Shown in pieces: positions 25,222 through 34,011 of a stretch of DNA of 64,000 bases (positions are counted from its first letter, which is position 1; every line of letters starts with the position of its first letter). The stretch is from Streptomyces griseomycini (lineage in GTDB: Bacteria; Actinomycetota; Actinomycetes; Streptomycetales; Streptomycetaceae), in assembly GCF_014203535.1 (NCBI RefSeq), contig NZ_JACHJI010000001.1, positions 868,001-932,000 of the forward strand, in the 5' to 3' direction. The notes under the pieces were generated by a model. That model saw nothing but the letters and a program-made list of their open reading frames with translations. It ran no database searches and was not told the DNA's origin. Both the position numbers and the translations under genes were made by a program.

Positions 25222-26770
25222 ACGCGAGGTGGACGCCGGGGCGGCCCGCTTCCACCCGCAGCGCGGCCAGCGTGCGCGCCGTGGCCCGCGGCTCGACCAC
25301 GGTGTCGACGATCCGCACGCGCGCGTCGATGCGGTCGCGGCGGATGTCGAACAGGTGGTAGCCGCGGTGGGCGTCGAGCAGCTTCCAGTGCGGGTTGTCC
25401 GCGCGCCGCGGGTCCCACTGCGCGCGGAAGGCGGCCTGGTCCTGGTCGCCGTTGCTGGAGATGGACGTGCCGACGAACTCGGCGCCCACGACCGCGGAGC
25501 GCGGGTCGGCGAAGTCCGCCTTGAGGTCGCTGACCATCGTCAGGTGGCGGTCACCGGTGAGGACGACGGGGTTGCGCACCCGCCGGAACTCCTGGAGCAG
25601 GGCGTTGCGTTCGGCCTGGTAGCCGTCCCAGGCGTCGTAGAACCAGAGCTTGCCGGGGCCGACCTGGAGGTCCGTCTCGGCCATCATGATCTGGGAGGCG
25701 ATCAGGTTCCAGCGGGCGGGCGAGTGGCGCAGCCCGTCGACCAGCCACCGCTTCTGCGCGGCGCCGAGCATGGTCAGCGACGGGTCCTGGGCGCCTTCCT
25801 GGCTGGTGGCCTGGTCGCTGCGGTACTGCCGGGTGTCCAACACGTTGAGCCGGGCGAGCCGGCCGAACTCCAGCCGGCGGTACATCCGGATGTGCGGGCC
25901 GTTCGGGACGGCGGTGGCGCGCACCGGCATGTGCTCGTAGTACGCCTGGTAGGCGGCCGTCAGCCGGGCGGTGAACGCGTCGTGCGGCTGCTTGGCGGGG
26001 TCCTGCGGGACCTCGCCGGCGAAGTCGTTGTCGACCTCGTGGTCGTCGAAGGTGACCACGAAGGGGGCGTTCGCGTGCATCGCCGCGAGGTCCGGGTCGG
26101 AACGGTACTGGGCGTACCGGTTGCGGTACTGGGTCAGGCTGTACGGCTCCCCCGCGCCCTCGTGACGCCGTACGCCGGTCGCCGACGGGACGGACTCGTA
26201 GATGTAGTCGCCGACGAACACCACGACGTCCGGGTCCTGGTCCAGCATGTCGGCGTACGGCGTGAAGTAGCCGTGCTGCCAGTTCTGGCAGGAGGCGAGC
26301 GCGACCCGCAGCCGGCCGCCGGAGCTGTGCGGGGCGGGCGCGGTGCGGGTGCGGCCGGTGCGTGAGAGCTGCCCGCCGGCGCGGAAGCGGAACCAGTACG
26401 CCGTGTCCGGCCGCAGCCCGCGCACGTCGACGTGGACGCTGTGCCCGTACGCGGGCCGGGCCAGGGCGGTGCCGCGGCGGACGACCCTCCTGAAGCGGGC
26501 GTCGGTGGCGAGCTGCCACTCCACCGGCACGGGGCGGTCGGGCATGCCGCCGCCGTTCAGCGGGTCGGGGGCGAGCCGGGTCCACAGCACGATCCCGTCC
26601 GGCAGCGGGTCGCCGGAGGCGACGCCGAGGCTGAACACCCCGTCGGGCAGCGGCCCCTCGGCCGCCCGGGCGGCGGCCGGCAGCCACAGCTGGGTGGAGG
26701 CCGCGGCGCCGAGCACGGCGGCGCCGGCGGTCAGGACGCGGCGGCGGTCGGGCGGAACTGCTCCGGTCAT
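25220..26770 (-). CDS. phoD: Secreted PhoD-type alkaline phosphatase/phosphodiesterase
   Basis: A 516-aa enzyme exported by the Tat system. The signal is DRRRVLTAGAAVLGAA near the N-terminus, cleaved after ARA. PhoD motifs are in order: VALASCQNW, VVFVGDYIYE, FVVTFDDHEVDND, NLIASQIMMAE, VVLTGDRH. PhoD enzymes use Fe3+/Ca2+ and cleave phosphodiesters, including wall teichoic acids. Next to polyol-phosphate synthesis genes it may trim or recycle the polymer. ATG 26770 has AAGGGAG at a good distance; a longer frame upstream lacks a signal. Only one weak PHO-like heptamer was seen upstream. Confidence 0.92.
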   Translation of the reverse strand: MTGAVPPDRRRVLTAGAAVLGAAASTQLWLPAAARAAEGPLPDGVFSLGVASGDPLPDGIVLWTRLAPDPLNGGGMPDRPVPVEWQLATDARFRRVVRRGTALARPAYGHSVHVDVRGLRPDTAYWFRFRAGGQLSRTGRTRTAPAPHSSGGRLRVALASCQNWQHGYFTPYADMLDQDPDVVVFVGDYIYESVPSATGVRRHEGAGEPYSLTQYRNRYAQYRSDPDLAAMHANAPFVVTFDDHEVDNDFAGEVPQDPAKQPHDAFTARLTAAYQAYYEHMPVRATAVPNGPHIRMYRRLEFGRLARLNVLDTRQYRSDQATSQEGAQDPSLTMLGAAQKRWLVDGLRHSPARWNLIASQIMMAETDLQVGPGKLWFYDAWDGYQAERNALLQEFRRVRNPVVLTGDRHLTMVSDLKADFADPRSAVVGAEFVGTSISSNGDQDQAAFRAQWDPRRADNPHWKLLDAHRGYHLFDIRRDRIDARVRIVDTVVEPRATARTLAALRVEAGRPGVHLA

Positions 26771-26886
26771 CGGCGAACTCCCTTGCCTGGCAAACCTCGT
26801 GGACAAGGGGGAAGCTCGCCGTCCGGGCGGTCCACGCGCTGAACACACCGGTGCGCGTTCATGACAAGCAGGAGGACAACAGGAAA

Positions 26887-26923
26887 CCCGCCGCGGCACG
26901 GGAACGTCCCGTTGCCACGGCGG
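26887..26923. terminator. Terminator between obg and phoD
   Basis: CCCGCCG / CGGCGGG outer stem with further G+C pairs (GGCA..., CGGGA/TCCCG) inside, 40 nt past the obg stop codon. Confidence 0.65.
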
Positions 26924-26965
26924 GTCAGGGAGATGAGCCCCGGGCGACGCCCGGGGCCGGAAGGG

Positions 26966-28429
26966 TCAGAAGGGCCAGAAGGGGCAGAAGGGTTCGAAGT
27001 CGCCGTACTCCTGCTCGGCCTCGTCCCGTTCGGCCTGCCGGTCGCGTCGCCGCTGGGCGGCCGGGCGGGGCGCCTCGAAGCGGTGGTCCTCGCCGCGCCG
27101 GCCGAGCATCTCCGCGCCGGCCGTCACGGACGGCTCCCAGTCGAAGACGACCGCGTTCTCCTCGGGGCCGATGGCGACGCCGTCGCCGGAGCGGGCGCCG
27201 GCCTTCATCAACTCGTCCTCGACGCCGAGGCGGTTGAGCCGGTCGGCGAGGTAGCCGACGGCCTCGTCGTTGTTGAAGTCGGTCTGGCGCACCCAGCGTT
27301 CGGGCTTCTCGCCGCGCACACGGAACAGCGGCTCGCCGCCGACCTCCTCGCGGGTGACGGTGAAGCCCGCGTCGTCCACGGCCTTGGGCCGGATGACGAT
27401 CCGCGTCGCCTCCTCCTTCGGCCTGGCGGCCCGGGCCCGGGCGACGAGCTCGGCGAGCGCGTACGACAGCTCCTTGAGCCCGGTGTGCGCCACGGCCGAC
27501 ACCTCGAAGACGCGGTAGCCGCGCGCCTCCAGGTCGGGCCGCACCATCTCGGCGAGGTCCTTGCCGTCCGGCACGTCGATCTTGTTGAGGACGACGAGGC
27601 GGGGACGGTCGTCGAGACCGCCGTACTGCCGCAGCTCCTCCTCGATGACGTCGAGGTCGGAGAGGGGGTCGCGGTCGGACTCCAGCGTGGCGGTGTCCAG
27701 CACGTGCACCAGCACGCTGCACCGCTCCACGTGCCGCAGGAACTCGAGCCCGAGCCCCTTACCCTGGCTGGCCCCCGGGATCAGTCCCGGCACGTCGGCG
27801 ATGGTGTAGACGGTGGACCCGGCGGTGACGACGCCGAGGTTCGGGACGAGGGTGGTGAAGGGGTAGTCGGCGATCTTCGGCTTGGCGGCGCTGAGCACGG
27901 AGATCAGCGACGACTTGCCGGCGCTCGGGTAGCCGACCAGCGCCACGTCGGCGACGGTCTTCAGCTCCAGGACGACGTCCCGCAGGTCCCCCGGCTCGCC
28001 GAGCAGCGCGAACCCGGGCGCCTTGCGCCGCGCGGAGGCGAGGGCGGCGTTGCCGAGCCCGCCGCGTCCGCCCTGGGCGGCGACGTAGGACGTCCCGTGT
28101 CCGACCAGGTCGGCGAGGACGTTGCCCGCCTTGTCGAGGACGACGGTCCCGTCCGGCACGGGGAGGACGAGGTCCTGCCCGTCCTTGCCGCTGCGGTTGC
28201 CGCCCTCGCCCGGCTTGCCGTTGGTGGCCTTGCGGTGCGGGGAGTGGTGGTAGTCGAGCAGCGTGGTCACGGACTGGTCGACGGTGAGGACGACGTCGCC
28301 GCCGCGCCCGCCGTTCCCGCCGTCGGGCCCGCCCAGCGGCTTGAACTTCTCACGGTGGACGGAGGCACAGCCGTGGCCTCCGTTACCCGCGGCGACGTGC
28401 AGTTCGACGCGGTCCACGAAGGTGGTCAT
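26966..28429 (-). CDS. obg: Obg GTPase (CgtA)
   Basis: A 487-aa GTPase involved in 50S ribosome assembly; in S. coelicolor it also influences aerial mycelium formation. Order: glycine-rich Obg domain (1-~158, e.g. [12 protein letters not shown]), G domain (G1 [10 protein letters not shown]3 [10 protein letters not shown]4 NKID), then the OCT domain (~340-420). The tail is unusual: after a charged stretch it ends [10 protein letters not shown], encoded by a short DNA repeat (CCCTTCTG units), and the TGA stop lies within that repeat. ATG 28429 heads the typical [12 protein letters not shown] sequence. It follows rpmA and rplU. Confidence 0.97.
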   Translation of the reverse strand: MTTFVDRVELHVAAGNGGHGCASVHREKFKPLGGPDGGNGGRGGDVVLTVDQSVTTLLDYHHSPHRKATNGKPGEGGNRSGKDGQDLVLPVPDGTVVLDKAGNVLADLVGHGTSYVAAQGGRGGLGNAALASARRKAPGFALLGEPGDLRDVVLELKTVADVALVGYPSAGKSSLISVLSAAKPKIADYPFTTLVPNLGVVTAGSTVYTIADVPGLIPGASQGKGLGLEFLRHVERCSVLVHVLDTATLESDRDPLSDLDVIEEELRQYGGLDDRPRLVVLNKIDVPDGKDLAEMVRPDLEARGYRVFEVSAVAHTGLKELSYALAELVARARAARPKEEATRIVIRPKAVDDAGFTVTREEVGGEPLFRVRGEKPERWVRQTDFNNDEAVGYLADRLNRLGVEDELMKAGARSGDGVAIGPEENAVVFDWEPSVTAGAEMLGRRGEDHRFEAPRPAAQRRRDRQAERDEAEQEYGDFEPFCPFWPF

Positions 28430-28478
28430 GGTGGGGTGCCTCCAGAGACGTGTCAGGGATTTCTTGTCTTAACGCGCG

Positions 28479-28519
28479 AAAGGCGGACCCGCCTTCCCGA
28501 CCGGGAAGTGAGGTCCGCC
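28479..28519 (-). terminator. Hairpin between rpmA and obg
   Basis: AGGCGGACC pairs with GGTCCGCCT, with an inner TTCCCG / CGGGAA stem, in the 106-bp rpmA-obg gap. It may reduce readthrough so that obg is made at lower level than the ribosomal proteins. Confidence 0.55.
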
Positions 28520-28535
28520 TCGCGCAAGCCTCCGG

Positions 28536-28790
28536 TCAGGCGACCGGAACGATGTTCACGACCTTGCGGCCACGGCTGGTGCCGAACTCCACCGCACCGG
28601 CCTGCAGCGCGAACAGCGTGTCGTCGCCGCCCCGGCCGACGCCGGCGCCCGGGTGGAAGTGGGTGCCGCGCTGGCGGACGAGGATCTCACCCGCGTTCAC
28701 GACCTGACCGCCGAAGCGCTTCACGCCGAGACGCTGGGCGTTCGAGTCGCGGCCGTTCCGGGTGGACGATGCGCCCTTCTTGTGTGCCAT
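28536..28790 (-). CDS. rpmA: 50S ribosomal protein bL27
   Basis: An 84-aa ribosomal protein whose N-terminus reaches the peptidyl transferase centre. It starts [17 protein letters not shown], the unprocessed short form typical of actinobacteria, without the cleavable Firmicutes extension. It follows rplU by 14 bp. Confidence 0.98.
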   Translation of the reverse strand: MAHKKGASSTRNGRDSNAQRLGVKRFGGQVVNAGEILVRQRGTHFHPGAGVGRGGDDTLFALQAGAVEFGTSRGRKVVNIVPVA

Positions 28791-28804
28791 CTCTCCTCAG
28801 TCCC

Positions 28805-29125
28805 TTACTTCGCAGCCGTGGGGATCTCAGTGACCTTGATCGCCGTGTACTGCTGGCGGTGGCCCTGACGACGGCGGTAGCCGGTCTTGTTCTTGTAGCG
28901 CAGAATGTCGATCTTCTGGCCCTTGTGGTGGTCCACGACCTCGGCCTGGACCTTGATGCCGGCCAGCACCCACGGGTCGCTGGTCACGGAGTCGCCGTCG
29001 ACGACGAGCAGGGTCGAGAGCTCGACCGTGTCGCCCACCTTGGCGGTGGAAATCTTGTCAACCTCAACGATGTCGCCGACCGCAACCTTGTGCTGGCGAC
29101 CACCGCTGCGCACGATAGCGTACAC
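28805..29125 (-). CDS. rplU: 50S ribosomal protein bL21
   Basis: A 106-aa large-subunit protein with the family start [18 protein letters not shown] and the RNA-binding [11 protein letters not shown] segment near the C-terminus. It heads the rplU-rpmA-obg transcription unit; a well-formed -10/-35 promoter is 155 nt upstream. Confidence 0.98.
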   Translation of the reverse strand: MYAIVRSGGRQHKVAVGDIVEVDKISTAKVGDTVELSTLLVVDGDSVTSDPWVLAGIKVQAEVVDHHKGQKIDILRYKNKTGYRRRQGHRQQYTAIKVTEIPTAAK

Positions 29126-29280
29126 GCGGATCTCTCTTTCGCTCGAAGAACGGCACCCCCGCAGGCCAGCCGCCCTGCGCCGGACGCGGACGACCTCTCC
29201 CGGCCACGGCCCGTGCGGGCCGTCCCGGGAGGAAGAGGTTTACGGGGATGTGGCGGTCCCGATGGACACGCCGACGGTCA

Positions 29281-29309
29281 AGATTACGGGGCCCGGCTTG
29301 AGGGGTCAA
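29281..29309 (-). promoter_or_regulatory. Vegetative promoter for rplU-rpmA
   Basis: TTGACC (29309-29304), 17-bp spacer, TAATCT (29286-29281) on the minus strand: the best housekeeping (HrdB-type) match seen in the window. The predicted start gives a leader of ~150 nt. The -35 box sits in the loop of the terminator hairpin of the upstream rml operon. Confidence 0.65.
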
Positions 29310-29318
29310 ACCGGGCCC
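29289..29318 (-). terminator. Terminator of the rml operon
   Basis: GGGCCCGG pairs with CCGGGCCC around a 14-nt loop that holds the rplU -35 element. No T-run, but the T-rich -10 box of the next promoter follows. Confidence 0.55.
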
Positions 29319-29380
29319 GAAGGGAAGGGCCCGGGACGCTGCCGGAGCAGCGGCCCGGGGGCGGGTCCGGCCCGGGCGGT

Positions 29381-29974
29381 TCAGCCGCCGAGGCTCTCCC
29401 GGTAGGCCACGCACGCCTCGTAGGAGGGCAGCAGGCCCTGCTCGCGGGCCTCGGCCAGGGTGGGCGCCTGCTCGTCCTTGGCGGAGAGCAGCGGGGTGAG
29501 GTCCGCGGGCCAGTCGATGCCCAGGGCCGGGTCGAGCGGGTGGATGCCGTGCTCGCGCTCGGGGGCGTACCCCTCGGAGCAGAGGTAGACCACGGTGGCG
29601 TCCTCGGTGAGCGCCATGAAGCCGTGGCCGAGGCCCTCGGAGAGGTAGACCGCGTGGTGGTCCCGGTCGTCGAGGCGGACCGCCTCCCACTGGCCGAAGG
29701 TGGGCGAGCCGGTCCGGATGTCCACGATCACGTCGAGGACCGCGCCGCGCACGCACTTGACGTACTTGGCCTGGCCGGGCGGCACGTCGGCGAAGTGGAT
29801 GCCGCGCAGGGTGCCCCGGCTGGAGACGGACATGTTGGCCTGGGCCAGCGTGAGCGGGTGGCCGGCCGCCTCGGTGAAGACCGGGGCCTTGAACCACTCG
29901 TGGAAGCTGCCCCGGCCGTCGGGGAAGATCTTCGGTTCGTGCACCCATGCGCCGGAAATCGAAAGAGGTCGCAT
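29381..29974 (-). CDS. rmlC: dTDP-4-dehydrorhamnose 3,5-epimerase
   Basis: A 197-aa cupin enzyme that epimerises dTDP-4-keto-6-deoxyglucose at C3 and C5 in dTDP-L-rhamnose synthesis. Motifs: DGRGSFHEWF, SSRGTLRGIHF (catalytic His region), VRGAVLDVIVDIR, LSEGLGHGFMAL, YLCSEGYAPEREHGI. ATG 29974 has GAGG nine nt upstream and starts MRPLSISGAWVHEPKIF, the family start. Last gene of the rmlA-B-D-GT2-C operon, 11 bp after the glycosyltransferase. Confidence 0.95.
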   Translation of the reverse strand: MRPLSISGAWVHEPKIFPDGRGSFHEWFKAPVFTEAAGHPLTLAQANMSVSSRGTLRGIHFADVPPGQAKYVKCVRGAVLDVIVDIRTGSPTFGQWEAVRLDDRDHHAVYLSEGLGHGFMALTEDATVVYLCSEGYAPEREHGIHPLDPALGIDWPADLTPLLSAKDEQAPTLAEAREQGLLPSYEACVAYRESLGG

Positions 29975-29985
29975 CTCGTGGGTCC

Positions 29986-31986
29986 TCAGCTCTTCTTCTG
30001 CTGGTTGGTCAGGGCGCGCTTGACGCGCCCGGCGGCCCGGCGCCACAGGGGGCGGGGCTGGGCGGGCTTCTTCGGGACCGACTTCCGCGCGGCGGGCTTG
30101 GCCGGCGGGGTGTGCCGGTCGATCACCCGGGCGGTGCCGTCGGCGGCGACCGCCACGTCGACCGGGAGCCGGGTCCACTTCGCCTCGCCGCGGCCGGCGG
30201 ACGGCACGCCGATCCGGACGGCCCAGCGCTTCCCGGTGAGCTTCTCCAGCGGCAGCGTGGCGCTCACGGTACGCCCGTCCACCACCGCGTCGGCCGGGAA
30301 CTTGCCCACGTTCTTGCGCTCGAAGCGGAGCTGCACCGGGTCCCCGGCGGCGGCCGCGACGTGCAGCGGCAGCGGAAGCCGTACGGTCGAGCCGTCGACC
30401 ACGGCCTCGGCCGGGTCCATCAAGGCCACCGCCTCGCGCTCCAGCTTGTTCGTGTGCTGGTCGACGTCGAGGGAGAGGTTGCCCGGCCCGTCGGTCCAGT
30501 ACGGCAGGACCATCCGCCTCGGCTCACCGGTGAGCGCGGCCAGCCGCCCGGCCTCCGCGTCCTCGCCGCGCACCGCGCCGAGCCGGGTCTCCTTGCTCCA
30601 GCCACAGGACTTGATGCGCAGGTGCAGGTCCCAGATGCCCTTGTCCAGGGGCTTGCCCGCGGCCGCGGTCTCCGGGTCGAGGACGGCGCGCGCGGTGATC
30701 CGCTGGCGGAAGGAACCGTCCCCCGCGTCCAGGCGGTGCAGTGCGCACTCGACCGGGAGGTAGTACTGCGTGGCGTCCTCGCGGCGGCGGACCACCAGGT
30801 CCACGTCGCTCTTGCCGACCGGGGCGTCCAGGGTGATGCCCTGGTCGGCCAGCGCCTCGAGCGCCTCGTCGGACAGCGGCAGGCCGAGCAGGTCGCGCTC
30901 GCCCTCCCGGCGGAAGGTCATCGGCTCGCCGTCGACCTGGTACTCGGAGGTGAAGCCGATGTTCAGGACGCCGTCCTCCCACGCCAGGGAGTCCAGGGTG
31001 CCGGTGGGCTTGATCCCGGCCTCCCAGTGGGCGAGGGCGCGGACGTCCTGGTAGTGGTCGGCGGCGATCAGGCCGGCCACCACCCGCTGGGTGGGGGCGA
31101 CCCTGGCGAACACGCCCGGCCCGAAGCGCTCGGTGATCACACCGCGGATCTCGCGGTACAGCTCCTCGGCGTAGTCCTCGGGGAGCTTGAGCAGCCGGTT
31201 GCCGCGCAGCCGCTCGACCATCTCGTTGCGCAGCCAGCGGCTGAACAGCTTGTCGCGCAGCGGGCCGGGCTCGGTGAGCTCCTCGACCACGTCGAGGGCC
31301 TCGCGGAGGTTGTTGAAGTAGCCGACCGGGTCGAAGCGCTGGAAGCCGGCGTTGGAGCCGTCGTCACGGGTGATGTGGTAGTAGCACAGGTAGTCGCCGA
31401 GGACGGCGACGCTCCTGGCCCGCAGGTAGGCCTCGACGACGAAGACGTGGTCCTCCAGCCGGCGGCGGCCCTCCTTGAAGCGCATGTTGTGCTGCTCGAG
31501 GAACTCCCGCCGGAACATCTTGTGCGGGGTGAGGCTGTCGATCAGCGGCGCGTTCTCCACCGTGGCGCGCGGCCGGTTGACCCGGAACAGCTCCTGCGGG
31601 ACCGGGCGGCCGATGCCCGCCATCTTGCCCACGACCACGTCGGCGTCGTTCGCCTTGCCGTAGTCGTACATCCGCTCGAGGGCCTCGTCGCCGAGCCAGT
31701 CGTCGTGGTCGACGAACATGACGTACTCGCCCCGGGCGGCGTCGATGCCGGTGTTGCGGGGCTTGCCGGACCAGCCGGAGGACTCCTGGTGGATGACGTG
31801 GAAGTGGGGGTGCTCGGCCGCCAGCTGGTCCAGCCGGGCGGGGGTCTCGTCGGTGGAGCCGTCGTCGACGAAGAAGACCTCGAACTCGTCCGGGGTGAGG
31901 CTCTGCCGGAGCAGACCGTTGACGCAGTCCTCGACGTACTTGCCCGGGTTGTAGACCGCGATGACGACGCTGACCTTGATTGTCAC
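29986..31986 (-). CDS. GT2 glycosyltransferase with C-terminal beta-sandwich region (TarS-like)
   Basis: A 666-aa enzyme. Residues 1-~230 are a GT-A domain (VSVVIAVYNPGKYVEDCV, VFFVDDGSTDETP, GKPRNTGIDAARGEY, MFVDHDDWLG). A helical linker follows, and residues ~340-620 form repeated all-beta segments. This order resembles TarS, which glycosylates poly(ribitol phosphate) wall teichoic acid and trimerises through its C-terminal modules. A CDP-ribitol-type gene elsewhere in the window fits that idea. The basic Pro/Lys-rich tail (PKKPAQPRPLWRR) may bind the membrane. GTG 31986 overlaps the rmlD stop (GTGA). It may instead transfer rhamnose, given its operon. Confidence 0.8.
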   Translation of the reverse strand: MTIKVSVVIAVYNPGKYVEDCVNGLLRQSLTPDEFEVFFVDDGSTDETPARLDQLAAEHPHFHVIHQESSGWSGKPRNTGIDAARGEYVMFVDHDDWLGDEALERMYDYGKANDADVVVGKMAGIGRPVPQELFRVNRPRATVENAPLIDSLTPHKMFRREFLEQHNMRFKEGRRRLEDHVFVVEAYLRARSVAVLGDYLCYYHITRDDGSNAGFQRFDPVGYFNNLREALDVVEELTEPGPLRDKLFSRWLRNEMVERLRGNRLLKLPEDYAEELYREIRGVITERFGPGVFARVAPTQRVVAGLIAADHYQDVRALAHWEAGIKPTGTLDSLAWEDGVLNIGFTSEYQVDGEPMTFRREGERDLLGLPLSDEALEALADQGITLDAPVGKSDVDLVVRRREDATQYYLPVECALHRLDAGDGSFRQRITARAVLDPETAAAGKPLDKGIWDLHLRIKSCGWSKETRLGAVRGEDAEAGRLAALTGEPRRMVLPYWTDGPGNLSLDVDQHTNKLEREAVALMDPAEAVVDGSTVRLPLPLHVAAAAGDPVQLRFERKNVGKFPADAVVDGRTVSATLPLEKLTGKRWAVRIGVPSAGRGEAKWTRLPVDVAVAADGTARVIDRHTPPAKPAARKSVPKKPAQPRPLWRRAAGRVKRALTNQQKKS

Positions 31987-32906
31987 GCCGGGTTCTCCTT
32001 CTCGTGGATCCGGTGGATCTCCGGGAACGCCTCGGTGAGGGCCGCGCGCCAGTCGCGCAGCGGCTCGATGCCGGCCGCGGCGAAGCGCTCGTGGCCGAGC
32101 ACGCTGTAGGCCGGGCGGGGAGCGGGGCGGACGAACGCCTCGCTGGTGGTGGGGCGGACCCGGTCCGGGTCGGTGCCGAGCAGGCGGAAGATCTCCCGGG
32201 TGAAGCCGTACCAGGTGGTCTCGCCGGAACTGGTGCCGTGGTAGACGCCCGCCGGGGCGGTACCGGCCAGGGCACCGCGCCCCAGGTCGTACAGGAGCCC
32301 GGCGAGGTCGGCGCTCCAGGTGGGCTGGCCGCGCTGGTCGTCCACGACGTCCAGGGTCTCACGCTGACCGGCCAGGCGGATCATGGTGCGGACGAAGTTG
32401 GGGCCGCCCGCGCCGTACAGCCAGGCGGTGCGGACGACGTAGCCGCGGTCCGGGAGGGTCCTCAGGACGGCCTGCTCACCGGCCAGCTTGGTGCGGCCGT
32501 AGGCGCTGCGCGGGGCGGTGGGGGCCTCCTCGGCGTACGGCGTGGTGGCGTCACCGGCGAAGACGTAGTCGGTGGAGACGTGGAGCAGGACGGCGCCGGT
32601 GCGGGCACAGGCGTCGGCGAGGTGGGCCGGGCCGTCACCGTTGATCGCGAGCGCCTCGGCCTCGCGGGTCTCGGCGTCGTCCACGGCGGTCCAGGCCGCA
32701 CAGTTGACGACCACGGCGGGCCGGTGGCGCTGGAGCGCCCGCCGTACGGCGTCGGCGTCCGTGAGGTCCAGCGCCGCCCGGTCCAGGGCGGTGACCTGCT
32801 CGTCCGCCGCGGCCAGTCGGGCCAGCACGTCCTGGCCGAGCATCCCGCCCGCCCCGGTGACCAGCCAGCCGACCGGGGCGTTTGCCTGTTCCTTGATCGG
32901 GTTCAT
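31983..32906 (-). CDS. rmlD: dTDP-4-dehydrorhamnose reductase
   Basis: A 307-aa SDR-type enzyme performing the last step to dTDP-L-rhamnose with NADPH. GWLVTGAGGMLGQDVLARL is the Rossmann loop, STDYVFAGD and SAYGRTKLAGEQ (YxxxK) are the catalytic segments, and VRTAWLYG is typical of RmlD. It overlaps the next gene by 4 nt and follows rmlB after a 115-bp gap holding a perfect hairpin. Confidence 0.95.
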   Translation of the reverse strand: MNPIKEQANAPVGWLVTGAGGMLGQDVLARLAAADEQVTALDRAALDLTDADAVRRALQRHRPAVVVNCAAWTAVDDAETREAEALAINGDGPAHLADACARTGAVLLHVSTDYVFAGDATTPYAEEAPTAPRSAYGRTKLAGEQAVLRTLPDRGYVVRTAWLYGAGGPNFVRTMIRLAGQRETLDVVDDQRGQPTWSADLAGLLYDLGRGALAGTAPAGVYHGTSSGETTWYGFTREIFRLLGTDPDRVRPTTSEAFVRPAPRPAYSVLGHERFAAAGIEPLRDWRAALTEAFPEIHRIHEKENPA

Positions 32907-32977
32907 CCCTCTTCTTGTCCTCTGTGCCGGATGGCGCGGGCCGCCGCCGGGGTCCGGGGCGCGCGGGGAACGCCTGA

Positions 32978-33004
32978 GCGGGCCCGGGACGGTCCCGGGC
33001 CCGC
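32978..33004. other. Perfect 12-bp hairpin in the rmlB-rmlD gap
   Basis: GCGGGCCCGGGA pairs perfectly with TCCCGGGCCCGC around a 3-nt loop. It lies 17 nt after the rmlB stop. It could be an intra-operon terminator or an RNA stabiliser. Confidence 0.6.
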
Positions 33005-33021
33005 AGGAGGTGGGTGGCGTG

Positions 33022-34011
33022 TCAGTTCAGCGCCGCGCGCTCCTTCAGCGGCTCCCACCAGGCGCGGTTGTCGCGGTACCACTGGACGGTCTCGGCGAGG
33101 CCCTGCTCGAAGCTCTTGCGGGGCTCGTAGCCGAGCTCCTCACGGATCTTCGTGCAGTCGACGGAGTAGCGGCGGTCGTGGCCCTTGCGGTCCTCGACGT
33201 ACTCCACGCTGGTCTCCCAGTCGGCGCCGCACGCCTCCAGCAGCAGCCCGGTGAGCTCCTTGTTGGAGAGCTCGGTGCCGCCGCCGATGTTGTAGATCTC
33301 GCCCGCGCGGCCCTTGGTGCGGACCAGCTCGATGCCCTGGACGTGGTCGTCGATGTGCAGCCAGTCGCGGACGTTGCCGCCGTCGCCGTACAGCGGGACC
33401 TTCTTGCCGTCGAGGAGGTTGGTGACGAAGAGCGGGATGACCTTCTCGGGGAAGTGGTGGTGCCCGTAGTTGTTGGAGCAGCGGGTGACGCGGACGTCCA
33501 GGCCGTGGGTGCGGTGGTAGGACAGCGCGATCAGGTCGCTGGAGGCCTTCGCCGAGGAGTACGGCGAGTTCGGCTGCAGGGGGTGGGTCTCGGGCCAGGA
33601 GCCCTCGTCGATCGAGCCGTAGACCTCGTCGGTGGAGATGTGCACGAAGGTCTCGACGCCGGCCCGGTGCGCCGCGTCGACGAGCGTGTGGGTGCCGACC
33701 ACGTTCGTGCGGACGAACTCCGCGCCGCCGTCGATGGAGCGGTCGACGTGCGACTCGGCGGCGAAGTGCACGACCTGGTCGTGCTCGGCCATCAGCTTGC
33801 CGACCAGCTCCGGGTCGCAGATGTCGCCCTGCACGAAGGCGAATCCGGGGTGCTCGCGCACCTCGTCGAGGTTGGCCGGGTTGCCCGCGTACGTCAGCTT
33901 GTCCAGGACGGTGATCGCGACGTCACCGGGACCCTCGGGGCCGAGCAGCGTACGGACGTAGTGCGAGCCGATGAAGCCGGCACCGCCGGTCACCAGGATC
34001 CTGGTAGTCAT
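33022..34011 (-). CDS. rmlB: dTDP-glucose 4,6-dehydratase
   Basis: A 329-aa extended SDR enzyme converting dTDP-glucose to dTDP-4-keto-6-deoxyglucose using bound NAD. RILVTGGAGFIGSHYVRTL is the NAD loop. STDEVYGSID carries the Thr-Asp-Glu triad residues, and SPYSSAKASSDL is the YxxxK motif. ATG 34011 overlaps the rmlA stop (ATGA), so the two are translationally coupled. Confidence 0.95.
   Translation of the reverse strand: MTTRILVTGGAGFIGSHYVRTLLGPEGPGDVAITVLDKLTYAGNPANLDEVREHPGFAFVQGDICDPELVGKLMAEHDQVVHFAAESHVDRSIDGGAEFVRTNVVGTHTLVDAAHRAGVETFVHISTDEVYGSIDEGSWPETHPLQPNSPYSSAKASSDLIALSYHRTHGLDVRVTRCSNNYGHHHFPEKVIPLFVTNLLDGKKVPLYGDGGNVRDWLHIDDHVQGIELVRTKGRAGEIYNIGGGTELSNKELTGLLLEACGADWETSVEYVEDRKGHDRRYSVDCTKIREELGYEPRKSFEQGLAETVQWYRDNRAWWEPLKERAALN

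Noticed and set aside
26781..26880. A PHO box upstream of phoD
   Set aside because: Only one heptamer resembling GTTCAGC is present; no tandem 11-bp repeat was found.
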